Origin: Cocos nucifera
Taxonomy: Eukaryota; Streptophyta; Magnoliopsida; Arecales; Arecaceae
Direction: 5' to 3'
DNA: 64,000 nt
Assembly (NCBI GenBank): GCA_006176705.1
Contig: QRFJ01000048.1
Span: 1,499,825 to 1,563,824 of the forward strand
In this document: piece after piece, positions 46,101-56,933 of the stretch
How the letters are laid out: every line of letters begins with the position of its first letter
Position numbering within the stretch: position 1 is the first letter of the stretch
Position numbers and translations under genes: made by a program
The notes under the pieces: model-generated
What the model was told of the DNA's origin: nothing
The model's input: only the letters and a program-made list of their open reading frames with translations
The model's database searches: none

Positions 46101-48350
46101 CAAAAAAAAGGTGTGCTCTGATATCAAATTTATTGAGTTGCAAAAGTGTAGTAGGCTAAAGAAGAAAGAAATGCTTAGAAAATAAGCCAAGTATGCAATG
46201 CTATAGCACTTGGCTGGTAGGTTTGTATGCTGAAAATATTTTTTTAATATGAAATTCTATTCTTTTTCGTAAGTACAAAACAACCCTATATATATAGTTG
46301 ATTTGTGACCCTTCAAATGCTACATTAAAATATTAAAAATATCTCAAAAGATGAGGAGATACATTGGAATACCAAAAGTAGCTTTGGAATATGAAAAAAT
46401 ACATTGTTTGATGTGCTTGACCATTCTAGAAAATTCTTGATTTCTCTATTACAAATTAACTTCCAACAAGTATCTGGCACATTTTTGAATATATACTAGA
46501 TTTTTTTTGAAAAAAAAAAAAAAAAAGATGACATCTAAATCTTCTTACTCTAATTAACAATCACGGTCCGTTTGAAGGGCATGCTCATTCTCACTCTCAC
46601 TGCTGCAATCTCCAAGTTGCACCCTCCCAAGTGCGACCAAGGCCAACAATGCGTAGGCCCCTCATCAATGCAGATTGCTGTCCTCCTCTGTAGTTTTGGT
46701 TTGTTAGTGATCGGTGCTGGAGGCATTCGGCCATGCAACCTAGCCTTTGGTGCGGACCAATTCAACCCCTATACAAAGGCTGGAAGGGAGGGCATCAACA
46801 GCTTCTTCAATTGGTACTACTTCACTTTCACAATAGCCATGATGATCTCTTCCACCTTTATCATCTACATCCAAAGCAACGTGAGCTGGTCACTGGGTCT
46901 CGCCATCCCCGCCATCCTCATGTTCCTCGCGTGCGCTCTCTTCTTCCTTGGGACCAGGCTCTATGTGAAAGTGATGCCCGAGGGAAGCCCCTTCACCAGC
47001 ATCGCCCAAGTCTTGGTGGTGGCATTTAGAAAACGAGGGTTGAAGCAACCTGAAGACCCGAAGATGTCTCTTTTCAATCCTCCCCATGTCAGTTCTCTCG
47101 TTTCCAAGCTTCCATACAGTGACCAATTCAGGTAATTACAATCACGCCCTTTGTTTTCTTAAATGTCAAGACACAGAAAGTGTCTAATTAAGAGAATTAA
47201 TACTTAGTGCTAACCTAAACAAAATCAAGCAATCATGGTCGATCTAAAAGGTCTAAACTGCTTGCAAGCAACCAAATGAACAAGCATATGATTAATTTGG
47301 AAAAACCTTAAAGCTAGTGCAATACAAGTTTGAATCAGTCGTAGGTCATGGTGGAGATGGACACTAATTCCAACCTGAGGCATATTTGCCCATTTGATTT
47401 TTATTATATTTTGTTGTTTCCTAATTGGATCTCGTGTGGTTAATGGTGCCAGGTTTCTCGACAGGGCCGCGGTCAGAACTCCCGGGGATGAAATCAAACC
47501 AAATGGCCAAGCTGCAAATCCATGGAGACTATGTGGTCTCCAACAGGTTGAGCAGGTAAAATGTGTGGCAAGAATAATTCCCATTTGGGCTACAGGAGTC
47601 ATCCTCTGTGTTGCACTTGTCCAAGCATCAACTTTCGCGGTCCTTCAAGTCCTTCAAGCTGATAGACATTTTGGGAAGAGTAGATTTGAAATACCAGCTG
47701 CTTCTTTCACTGTATTCTCCATGCTAGCCTTAACAATCTGGGTGCCTGTTTATGATCGCATTCTAGTCCCATGGCTTCGAAGGGTTACCGGTAAAGAAGG
47801 TGGCTTCACATTACTCCAGAGGATGGGAATTGGAATTGTTCTGTCGGTGGTCGCCATGGTTGTCGCCGGACTGGTCGAAGAGCGGAGGAGGAGTTATGCC
47901 CTTCACCGGCCGGCCCTTGGGACTGCACCGAGTGGTGGTGCGATATCATCCTTGTCTGGCTTCTGGTTGGTACCTCAGCTGGTGCTTCTGGGCCTTGCTG
48001 AGTCTTTTAATTTGATCGGTCAGGTTGAGTTCTACTACAAACAGTTTCCTGAAAACATGAGAAGCCTTGCCGGAGCTGCGCTCTTCTGCGGGCTAGCATG
48101 TGCTAATTACTTGAGTGGCTTCATGGTGACCGTAATTCATCGAACAACCGGTCAAAATGGGAAAGATAATTGGTTAGCCAGCGACCTAAACCATGGAAGA
48201 TTGGACTATTTCTATTTCTTGATTGCTTTAATTGGAGTACTTAACTTCGTATTTTTTATTATTTTCGCCCATTGGTATAGATACAAAGGTTTCGAAAATG
48301 GCTCTGAGAATGCCTTGGAGAAAAGCAAATCCAGTTCTTCTCTGGTTTAA
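40991..48350 (+). CDS. NPF2-like: NRT1/PTR family (NPF2-type) transporter, copy 2
   Basis: Exons 40991-41099, 41498-41715, 46578-47131 and 47453-48350 join in frame (109+218+554+898 nt) to 592 aa. Intron phases (1, 0, 2) and splice sites are the same as in copy 1. Motifs: IGNETFEKLGTIG (ExxEK) in helix 1, LLGAFLSDTYLGRY, GAGGIRPCNLAFGADQF, and QVEFYYKQFPENMRSLAG near the C-terminus. Role by family: proton-coupled uptake or redistribution of nitrate or related solutes; substrate not determinable. No internal stops. Intron 2 is 4862 nt against 1183 in copy 1, owing to a copia insertion and a microsatellite-flanked foldback. Only about 45 bp of upstream sequence is shared with copy 1, so its promoter is replaced. 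Expression is uncertain. Confidence 0.92.
41118..41145. repeat. (CTT)n microsatellite in intron 1 of NPF copy 2
   Basis: Eight to nine CTT units. Copy 1 has a T/C-rich run in the same place without the clean repeat. Confidence 0.85.
42623..43155. mobile_element. Foldback MITE flanked by (TA)n tracts
   Basis: A 430-bp core (about 42692-43112) with imperfect inverted arms ('aaatctcagt.tatattcaattgaat' against the inverse of 'attcaatcagatatagatcaga', then '..gacatctgaaaag' and so on) is bounded on both sides by long AT repeats (42623-42691 and 43113-43155). In copy 1 intron 2 the same position is uninterrupted ('gttatgttcatccatgcagg', near 4915), with no AT tract. This is how microsatellite-associated MITEs (rice Micron-type) look. 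Confidence 0.6.
43426..43771 (-). repeat. 3' LTR of the intronic copia element
   Basis: 346 bp, colinear with 46131-46468, TG...CA ends. The adjacent polypurine tract shows it is the downstream LTR of a minus-strand element. Confidence 0.9.
44257..46105 (-). pseudogene. Copia gag-protease fused by deletion to reverse transcriptase C-terminal part
   Basis: Reading the minus strand: 46105-45560 decayed UBN2-type gag ('FEGEHYDNWSYQMQ' style). Then a CCHC zinc knuckle at 45192-45151 (CRICKRTNHETKEC), then a protease motif at about 44983-44950 (VDSDCSSHITRDKK, D changed from the usual G in DSG). At 44942 the sequence jumps straight to RT (MYVKQPKGYEVKG, LRKALYVGWKQAPKAWNSRI). It continues to the RT/RNase H junction at 44526-44257 (VGSLIYLINTRPDIMYSVSY, HLATAKRILKYLQGTKKQGI). 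GAG-pre-integrase, integrase and the N-terminal RT are gone. A 'gttcatctccagcttta' motif is repeated three times at 45195-45315. Confidence 0.85.
46131..46468 (-). repeat. 5' LTR of the intronic copia element
   Basis: 338 bp, starts TATTGAGTTG (first G lost to A) and ends CTTCCAACA. It differs from 43426-43771 by many substitutions and a 12-bp-size gap, so insertion is not recent. Confidence 0.9.
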
Positions 48351-48570
48351 ACTAGAACCGAGCGACGAGTTATGCATCTTTGTTACTGTATGGTATTTTA
48401 TTTCCCAAAATATCGATGAAAAATATAAATGAAACAGATCGATGATGTTATCTATTAAATTTTTTTGTACATTCCATTTTGTTTACTTCTCTTGAGAATT
48501 GCAAGTAACTAGCTAATTTTTGTTGCATTTGTTTTCCATGTTTGGAAGGTCACCTAATCATTCTTCTCTT
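48351..48570 (+). other. 3' flank of NPF copy 2 shared with copy 1
   Basis: Aligns with the reverse complement of about 2912-2700 ('gtttaaactagaaccga', 'actgtatggta', 'attttgtttacttctcttga', 'ttccatgttt'). It probably includes the 3' untranslated region; no canonical AATAAA is seen. Similarity ends near 48565 here and near 2700 in copy 1, the outer edge of the duplication. Confidence 0.7.
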
Positions 48571-49110
48571 GAAAAAAAAAAAGGGGGGGGGCAAGGTGGT
48601 AGTCCCAACTTTTATTAAGGGGCAAAAGAGTCCCATTCAACATTCAATTTTTTCGATTCAAATTAAATTTATATTTTATAAAATTTAAAATTAAATTAAA
48701 ATAATTTAAATTTAAATAAATTAAATAAAAATAATTTTAATTTAATAATTTAATTTTAAATTTTTCTATACTGAACTTTTAATTTTGATTTAAACTTATT
48801 AAATTTTTAATATTTTTATTATTTGGACCGTAGAATTATACTTAAACTTAATATCATTAGTCAAATTCAAATCAATAATAAATTATTTTTTTAAAAAAAA
48901 ATAATTTATTAAGATTATTTTAAATTCTTTATAATATTCATCATTAGTTAATTATTTTAATTTTTGATTAATTAAAATTATTAAATTAAAAATCAAAAAT
49001 AGAATCAATTACAAAATTTTGGTTCAATTTTAAATCGAAACCAAAATTTAAAAAAAAAAAAATCAAATCAAATACTAAAATAATTAATGATTTATTTTGA
49101 TTTTTCATTA
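48571..49110. other. AT-rich intergenic stretch
   Basis: Strongly AT-rich low-complexity DNA with many 'aaatttaaa' words; an A run plus G run at 48571-48590. No gene or clear repeat ends. Confidence 0.5.
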
Positions 49111-49139
49111 ATCAAACCATTCGTACATTCCTACCTATA

Positions 49140-50095
49140 AATATACTAATAACAGAAATGCATGCAACAATGGGGCAAGGATGAAATCTGAATGTATCCA
49201 ACCCGAAGAGCACGGTGAAATGGTGTTCCGGAGAAATTAATCGCATATGCTCCGAAACATGCAATTTGGGCTTCATAGTACCTGTGGAACTCATCTGGGA
49301 GCGGCCTGGATTCCATAACATTTGTTTTCAGATGTCACCTGAAATATATACCAGTTGTATTAACATTTAGTATCATTTTTTTTTCTTAGTGAACATTAAA
49401 AGCTATGTTATTCCTAGAAGAACCAAAAGTTACCTAATTTGGCTAATAAAAAATGGGTTTCGACTTTCGATTTAGCACAGACAAAACCAACTTGCATCAT
49501 AGTCCGGCGCTCATGCATTATAGAAAGATGAGCACATGAGTCATTCTATAAGATGTTTTCATCAATTATTAATTAGTTTTCCTATCTTGCCCTGTCTTAT
49601 TCTCTCAAATTAAAAATTATGTATGTGGGTTTATTTTATCCTCTCTGTAAGTCCAAATCATCTTATCGACATATTTTTCTTAAATGAACGTTATAGAACC
49701 TAATTCATTGAGAAAGAATCTAAATTACAAGCCAAGACCAGAACAGAGACCAACTAGACCTTGTTGGGTGCTAGCAGTGCATTGATGGTGTCCCTTATCG
49801 CCTGGCAGCAGAGCGCGGAGACCATCTGCGGCGGCACTACCATTCTTGCAAACCGCTGGAGCGAGTCCGGATGGTCGATAGCATCAAGCATAAATCTCCT
49901 GAGCCTCACATGCAGCTTCCCCTCCACATCAATGATAGAATCACGGCCGACGAGCCCAGGTGCCGGTCATATGATGCGAAAATCCTCATCGACTTCAGCA
50001 CAAACTTCACACGGTGATCTGGGGAAGCTCCGGCTACTTGAGCTTCTCAACTTCTTCACCTACATCTGTCTCTTAATAAGGTTCCATTATTTACT
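49140..50095 (-). pseudogene. Unrecognised gene fragments, minus strand
   Basis: Two GC-richer patches read like coding sequence on the minus strand. About 50095-49757: SPDHRVKFVLKSMRIFAS, then in another frame IIDVEGKLHVRLRRFMLDAI, DHPDSLQRFARMVVPPQM and a stop after ALLAPNKV. About 49325-49150: LPDEFHRYYEAQIACFGAYA then FSGTPFHRALRVGYIQ. The frame change near 49955 suggests a pseudogene or a missed splice. I cannot name the family; the two patches may or may not be one gene. Confidence 0.35.
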
Positions 50096-50276
50096 GGTTT
50101 TCTGAATCTTAAGAGTTCATCTGGGTAATCCAATAAGATTTAGGCTGGATTCTCTTTAAGGACCGTTTAGTTGGAGTAATCTAACATAAAAAAATAATTC
50201 TCATATCAGATTATTATATTTGATATGAAAAATAGAAGAAAGAGATGGTAAAAAAATTGGTAAGCCCTATGCATAT

Positions 50277-51306
50277 TGTTGGGGATAAATCTCACTTCCG
50301 CCGAAGTCCAGCTTAATGCTTAGTCTAATGCATCTGTTAATTATGAAAGAGCTTCGATCGAAAATTCTCTTCTCGGCAATCAAACCCCACCCAATCTCCT
50401 CCAGCGGCCGAACTCATTCGGTGGCCGAACTTATCCAGCTGGACTCCGAACCCAATCGAACTTCTCAACAGCCGAACTTCCTCAGCAGCCAAACTTTTCC
50501 AGCGGTCGAACTCCTTTCAGACTCCTTCAGTCGGACTTCTACGGGAGCCGAACTCATTTCGGACTCTTCCAGCAGTCGGGTTTCTACGGAAGTCGAACTT
50601 CTTCCGGATTCTTCCAGCAGTTGGACTTCTACGAAAGCCGAACTCCTTTCAGACTCCTCCAGTCGGGCTTCTACGGGAGCCGAACTCCTTACAGACTCCT
50701 CCAGTAGTCGGACATCTATGAGAGCCGAACTCCTTCCGGACTCCTCCAGCAGTCGGGCTTCTATGAGAGCCGAACTTCTTTCGGATTTTTTCTTTAGTCG
50801 AACTTCTATGGGAATCGAACTCCTTTCGGACTCCTCCAGCAATCAAATTTCTATGAAAGCCGAACTTCTTCCAGACTGTTCCTTCAGCTGGATTCCTACA
50901 GACGATCCCATTACTGAACGGTTACCAACATCATTTATCACGATAATTACGATTGTCATTTAACAAGGACAATCATGATTTACATTTATCAGGACGATTA
51001 TGATAGGCATTTATCAGAATGGTTATGACAATCATTTATCATGACAGTTACAACAAGCTCCGTCTATAAAAAGAAACCCTCCAGATACGTTCTCTCTAAG
51101 CTTTCTTTTTCTTTCCGAAACTCTGCCAAACTCCTCTCTAAGCACTCTATTTCTATTGGCCAAAAGAGCTAATTTGACCATCAGAGGATCCTATCGGAGC
51201 CACCACCACCAACTCTAGATGAAACTTTATTTTGCAGATCACCGACAGCGATCTCGTTTTTCTCGACTCCAGCTCGATCCGACGTCAACTAAATTCTGCA
51301 CCAATA
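50277..51306 (+). repeat. 5' LTR of the decayed gypsy element
   Basis: 1030 bp. U3 holds a 45-bp tandem array (about 50500-50880) built on 'cagcagtcggacttctatg' and 'agccgaactccttc'. TATAAAAAGA at 51065 is the likely TATA box. Open frames through the array follow from its 45-bp (15-codon) period and are not genes. Confidence 0.9.
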
Positions 51307-51413
51307 GAATTGGCGCTAGAAGGAAGGGCCTCTGTTCCTTAGATTTTCTTGATCTTAAAGGAGTGTTCAGTAGCGATCTTTCTTTTTTCTCGCTAGAGTT
51401 CTTCTTGAAAAAA

Positions 51414-52915
51414 ATGCCTCCCAAGAAAGCTTTGACCCGACGATCAACGGCCTCTGCAGTCAGATCCCATCCAGATACAACCATTTCAGCTTTAGTAACT
51501 CAAGCACCATCCGCAGCTATGATGAATACAGAGCAGTTCAACCTACTGATCCAACAGGTTCGTGGCCTCGCGGAGGCGATGCAAGCCATACATGGCAAGC
51601 CTCGGTACCAGTTCGATCAGAGCAAGCTTCTTCGGAGCCCCATGATCCGATCTAAAAATGGCCAACCTCAGCTACCCGATCTTTGATCTCCAAAAAGGAA
51701 AAGCAGAGGATGGTAGACCCATGCTTGGACCATGACTCGATCCAGGGGGAAGCTTTGCGTCCGTTCCATCAAAAAATTCTGAAGATCAACGATCATGAAG
51801 ATCTCTTAGATCAAAGGCTCTTAGAAATGAGCCGACGAATTGAAGTGCTCCATCATACTCCCTCCTCATATGGTAATGATATTCGCACTGACCCTCCTTT
51901 TTCTCAGAGGATCATGTAGGAACTAGTCCCACCGAACTTCAAGCTCCCGCAGTTCGAGAGTTACGATGGAACCTCCGATCCGATCGATCACCTAAAGGCC
52001 TTCCGAATAATGATGTTGCTCCATGACGCATTTGACGCTATTTTATGCCAGACTTTTTCATCCATCCTCAAGGAAGCAGCCAAAAATTGGTACTCAGCAC
52101 TTAAGCCGGGTACCATCTTTTTCTTTGATCAAATGAGCCATCAGTTTATGGCTCATTTCGTCAGCAGCCGACGTCCATGTCGAGGTTCGAATTTTCTAAT
52201 GAATATCAAGCAGAAGAAAGGAGAATCCATCCGAGCTTATATCGTCCAGTTTAATATCGCTACATTGGAGGTCCGGAACCTGGATCAATCAGTTACAATG
52301 GCCGCACTCAAGGGAGGCCTCTAGAAGAATGATTTATTATTCTTTCTGAAGAAGAAGTACCTCAAGAATTTTGCCGATCTGCTAGCTCAGACTGAAGGTT
52401 ACGCCCGAGCTGAAGAGGCCTTCAAGGCCAGGAACGATGAAGCCTTTGGTAAGCGGCGAATCGGTGAGTCGGACGGACCCATCAAAGAAAGAAAGCCGAG
52501 CGAAGCTAGGTCGCACTTCAGAACTCCCTCTGAGCGAAAGCAAGTTCTAACTCCCTCCCAGGCTCAGAGGCAACGAAGCTCAGATAGAAGGGCGCGGCGA
52601 GGTTCTCCCCAACGAAGATTTTATAACTATGCCCCCCTCAATACTCCGAAAATCTAAGTGCTGATGAAAATTAGAAAGCAACTACCACGGTCGGAAAGGA
52701 TGCGCTCTCATCCTAACAAGCATAATCCTAATAAGTTCTATCTTTATCATCATGATCACGATCATGACATAGAGGAGTGTATCCAACTTCAAGATGAGAT
52801 CGAGAAACTCATCAGGCGAGATAGGTTAGGTCAATTCCTATGGCGACAACCTGAAGGATGGAAAGATCGGCCAAGGACATTACCGCAACCTGAGCCACCA
52901 AGGGAGGAGGATCAA
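51414..52915 (+). pseudogene. gag of the Tat-type element
   Basis: Starts MPPKKALTRRSTASA at 51414. After a frameshift near 51685 the gag domain follows: NFKLPQFESYDGTSDPIDHL (about 51930), AAKNWYSALKPGTI, QFMAHFVSSRR, MNIKQKKGESIRAYIVQFN, LEVRNLDQ. The C-terminal part (52658-52915) has HHDHDHDIEECIQLQDEIEK, a His/Asp-rich segment usual before the protease in this group. In-frame stops at about 51917 and 52322 make it non-functional. Confidence 0.85.
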
Positions 52916-52948
52916 TAAAGAGATTGGCCACCTCTCGATATCATTAAC

Positions 52949-53500
52949 ATGATCTCAGAAGGACTTCGACAAGGAGAGGCCAACGGATCCAAGGGATCGG
53001 TGAAGAGATGGAGGATTGAAGAATCCATAACCTTCACTGAGGCAGACGCTCAGAGAGTCCAATTTTTCCATAATTATATGGTTGTAATCTCTTTAAACAT
53101 TGCCGATTATGATGTACGTCGTATTTTAGTAGATAATAAAAGCTCAGTTGATGTATTATTTTATGATGTCTTCTCAAAAATGTTCTTACTCAATAACTAC
53201 TTGGGGCCTATGAACTTTTCGTTGATAGGCTTCACTGACGATGCCATACCAATTGAGGGCATAATAACTTTGATCATGACTATGGGGCAACGTCTGAAAC
53301 TAGCTAAGGCATAGACCGACTTTTTAGTCATAAAGACTTCGTCTGTCTATAATGCTATTCTCGGCCGACCTGATCTAAATGCACTTTGGACAGTGGTATC
53401 AACTTATTATTTGAAGATGAAGTTTTCGACGAGTAACGGGATCGGAGAGGTCAGGAGAGATCAAGCTCTGATAAGGCACTGCTACTTAATCACCTTACAT
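52949..53500 (+). pseudogene. Aspartic protease region
   Basis: YDVRRILVDNKSSVDVLFYD holds the protease active-site block; the usual D-G/N-G/S-S core reads DNKSS, so catalysis is doubtful. It is followed by 'YNAILGRPDLNALWTVVSTY' and 'LKMKFSTSNGIGEVRRDQ', the conserved linker between protease and RT in Tat/Athila elements. TAG at about 53312 interrupts it. Confidence 0.8.
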
Positions 53501-53869
53501 AAAGAAGAACAGTCCGACCCTTATCCTGTTGATGGGCTGGATATCCACGATGACCTTATCGGGGAGCGAGACAAGCCTATAGAGGACCTCATATCTATAT
53601 CCTAAACGATGGGAACGCGGAGCATGCTGTACAGATCGGCTCCAACTTGGGGGATGAGGTTCGGCAATAACTCATCACCTTCCTCAGAAAGAATGCGGAC
53701 GTCTTCGCCTGAGCCTCAGTGGATATGTCAAAAATTGATGTCGAAGTTATGGAATATCAACCGGCCATTGATCCGAAGTATCGATCGATAAAAGAGAAAC
53801 TACGCAGCCACATCCTGGAGAGGTAAAAAGTAATTGCGGAAGAAGTAGGCAAGCTCCTCAAAGCTGGGT

Positions 53870-54320
53870 TCATCTGAAAAGTCAACTATCTGATCTGGAT
53901 CTCAAATATGGTCCTCATCAAGAAAGCAAACAATAAGTAGAGGATGTGTATAGACTTCAAAAAGCTAAACAAAATCTATCCAAAAGATAGCTATCATCTT
54001 CCTAGGATTAATCAACTGGTAAACGCAACCTCGGACCATAAGCTCCTCACCTTTATGGACGTCTTCTCTGACTATAACCAGATAGGGATGGCGCTAGAGG
54101 ATGAGGAGAAAACTACTTTTATTATTGATCATGGTCTTTACTATTACAGGATTATGTTCTTTGGGCTCAAGAATGCAGGGGCAATGTACCAGCGCCTGAT
54201 CAATAAAATCTTCAAAAAGCAGATCGACCATAATATGAAAGTGTATGTGGATGACATGCTTGTCAAAAGCCGAGCTTCTATAAACCACCTTGCCGACCTT
54301 TAAAAGATCTTCAGTGCACT
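53870..54320 (+). pseudogene. Reverse transcriptase core
   Basis: MCIDFKKLNKIYPKDSYHLP and then LLTFMDVFSDYNQIGMA, FGLKNAGAMYQRLINKIF and YVDDMLVKS. The catalytic YVDD is intact; the F-M-D-V-F-S block is close to the usual FMDAFSGYNQI. TGA and TAG interrupt the N-terminal part (53875-53940), and TAA follows at 54301. The thumb and connection continue at 54334-54588 (KLNPTKCTFGVTSEKFLGFM). Confidence 0.88.
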
Positions 54321-54599
54321 CAAGAAGCATAAGATGAAGCTGAATCCGACCAAGTGCACCTTTGGTGTGACCTCTGAAAAGTTTCTGGGGTTTATGATAT
54401 CGAGGCACGGGATTGAAGCAAATTTCAAAAAAATTCGAGCCATTCAAGAGATGACCGCTCCAAAGACAATCAAAGAAGTTCAGTGCTTGACTGAAAAAGT
54501 GACATCCCTAAATCACTTCGTCTCAAGATTGGTCGAGCGATGCATGCCCTTCTTCCAAGTTCTCAAGCAACCAAAGAATTTTTACTGAATGACAGAGTG

Positions 54600-54918
54600 C
54601 CAACAGATGTTTGAGAAGCTCAAAAACTACCTCGGCTCATCCCTACTACTGGCAAAACCCAAACCTGAAGAAGAATTATTTTTATACCTAGTGGTCTTTC
54701 CGACGGTCTTGGCAGCAGTCCTAGTCAAGGAGGAAGTGAAGATACAGTGGTCGATCTACTATATAAGTCGGATCCTAAGAGATGCAGAGATCAGATATTC
54801 TAAGCTAGAGAAATTGATTTACTCTCTTCTAATTACTGTCAGGAGGCTCCGACCTTACTTTCAGAGGTACACCATAACGGTCCTCACAGATCAACCAATA
54901 AAGACAGTCCTTCGGTGA
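54600..54918 (+). pseudogene. First RNase H domain
   Basis: KPEEELFLYLVVFPTVLAAV, then IYYISRILRDAEIRYSKLEK and PYFQRYTITVLTDQPIKTVL, the standard domain attached to gypsy RT. The frame ends in TGA at 54916. Confidence 0.82.
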
Positions 54919-55134
54919 ATGAACGCTTTCGGAAGAATCGCAAAATATGCAATCGAACTTACGAAATTTGATATCAATTATTAACCCCGGCCATCGATCA
55001 AAACTCAGATACTAGTAGATTTTGTAGTGGAGTGTACCATTCTCGATGATGTCGAACTTGAGCAGAACGAGATCAGCACTCTGTTGTCGCAATCGAACCT
55101 CCATGAAGATACAGTCGATCTTTCTGAAGATTTT

Positions 55135-55470
55135 TGAGCTCTGTATGTGGATGGTTCGTCCAACTCTGCTGGAGTGGATGCGGGGTTGGTCTTAGTCATC
55201 CCCGAGGGAGTCATCATCGAGTATGCACTGTGCTTCGAATTTTCTACGACTAATAATGGGGCCGAGTATGAAGTGCTGATCGTCGGGTTAAAAATTATAA
55301 GAGAATTAAGAGTAGATCGGCTTCAAGTCTACAACAATTTTTAATTAGTGATCGGTCAAGTTAGTGGCAGCTATGAAGTGCGAGAGAAAAGTATGATGAA
55401 ATACCTTGATAAAGTAAAAGACTTGACTCCAACCTTCAACTGTTTCGGCATTTGATAGATTTCGAGAGCA
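55135..55470 (+). pseudogene. Second (additional) RNase H domain
   Basis: LYVDGSSNSAGVDAGLVLVI, then FSTTNNGAEYEVLIVGLKII and LQVYNNF. The DGS, NNGAEYEAL-like and YNNF (usually YSDS) blocks belong to the extra archaeal/plant-type RNase H of Tat elements. Located between the first RNase H and integrase. Preceded by TGA at a position where TGG is expected; TAA at 55342. Confidence 0.82.
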
Positions 55471-55619
55471 AAAAATATAAGAGCCGACCTCCTCTCTGAG
55501 TTGGCCACTTCAGCTCCAGCCGAACTATGCAAAGAAGTATTTTTTGAGATCCTGAAGTATCCAAGCTCAGAGGAATTGCAGATCATTTTGCAGACAAAAC
55601 TCGAGCCAAGCTGAATCGA

Positions 55620-56800
55620 CCCGTTGGTTGCCTACCTCAAAGAGAAAGTCCTTCCTCATGATTCAAAAGAAGTTAAACTCAAGAATCAAGCCTCTTGGTA
55701 TATTTTGTACGAGGGCAGGTTGTATAAGAGCTCGTATTCGCTGCCACTGTTGAGATGTCTCCGATCTTCAAAAGCCAACTTTGCATTATGAGAAGTGCAC
55801 GAGAAAATCTGTGAAAGTCATGTAGGAGCCAGGTCCCTATCGCAAAAGCTACTTCAGCAAGAGTACTATTAGCCGACCTTATACCATGATTCTATAGAGT
55901 ACGTTAGAAAATATGATCGTTGTCAGAAGAATGTGAGCACACAAAGACGGCTGGCCTCCGAGCTTACTCCACTAAGTGCACCCTGGCCATTTGCGTAGTG
56001 GGGAATGGACATACTTGATCCTTTTTTGATGGCATCTGAGCAATGAAAGTTTCTCCTGATCGTGATCGACTACTTCACCAAATGGGTCGAAGCCGAGCCT
56101 CTAGCCAAAATTACCGAGGCTAAAGTATAAGACTTCATCTGAAAGTCAATAGTCTGTCGATTTGGTCTGCCTCGAATCCTCATAATCGATAACGGGCAAT
56201 AATTTATCAGGATGAGATTCATCAAATTCTGTGATGACTTAAACATCTTCTACCACTTCACATTAGTAGCTCACCCACAAGCAAATGGAGAAGCTGAAGT
56301 GACCAATCAGACTCTGCTGCAAGGCATCAAAATAAGGTTCGACGGAGCAAAGGGGGTCTGGGTGGATGAGCTCTACCATGTCCTCTGGGCATACCGAACT
56401 ACTCAAAGGCTGTCAACTGGAAAAACACTATTCATCTTGGCCTTTGAAAAAGAGACAGTCATCTTGGTCAAACTTAAGCTTTCGTCAGCACGGCTCATGG
56501 CTTTCAACGAGCAGTATAATCTACAGGATCTCAGAGTTAACCTCGATCTACTGAAAGAAAAAAGGAAGAAAGCCCAAGTTCGGATGGCGGCCTACAGACG
56601 AAAAATGGCTCAGTACTATAACTCCAGAGTTAGAAGTAAAACATTCAGGGTGGAGGACTTAGTACTTCAGCGAGTCACCATCTCTCAACCTCAGAGCTAG
56701 GACAAGCTTGCCCCAAATTAGAAAGATTCGTATGAGATGGTGGAGGTCGTCCGATCCGAAACTTATCGTCTGAAGGATCTTGGAGAAACAATACTCCCAT
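55620..56800 (+). pseudogene. Integrase
   Basis: HHCC zinc region: HEKICESHVGARSLSQKLLQ ... RKYDRCQKN (about 55800-55935). Core: WGMDILDPF (D1, about 56010), FTKWVEAEPLAK, LIIDNGQQF (D2 region), AHPQANGEAEVTNQTLL (E, 56270-56320), LYHVLWAYRTTQRLSTGKT, then a C-terminal part to about 56800 (FRVEDLVLQRVT). Stops in the core (for example TGA in 'DFI.KSI' near 56140) kill it. Confidence 0.85.
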
Positions 56801-56933
56801 GACCATGAAACTCAGAAAATCTGAGGATGTACTACCAGTAATTTTTCTACAATAAAACTTTTTTATTTCAATATTATTATTTTTTGATGTAAAAATTATG
56901 TGATGACAGAAAAGAAGAATTAGAAATGGCCGT

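Larger units (their letters stand above)
43426..46468 (-). mobile_element. Copia LTR retrotransposon in NPF copy 2 intron 2, internally deleted
   Basis: LTRs 43426-43771 (TGTTGGGTTG...CTTCCAACA) and 46131-46468 are direct repeats of about 340 bp. The element is antisense to the gene. A primer-binding site resembling TGGTATCAGAGC lies at 46115-46128 (read TTTGATATCAGAGC) and a purine tract AAGAGAGGG at 43772-43780. Copy 1 intron 2 supplies the empty site: 'caaataacaaagtatctg' (near 4630) is here split into 'caaataacaaagtt' before and 'agtatctgg' after. Target duplication about 5 bp, with one change. Confidence 0.9.

Noticed and set aside
50316..50963. 215-codon Ser-rich repetitive ORF
   Set aside because: Product of the 45-bp array in the LTR U3, where the period is a multiple of three; the same occurs at 57602-58330.
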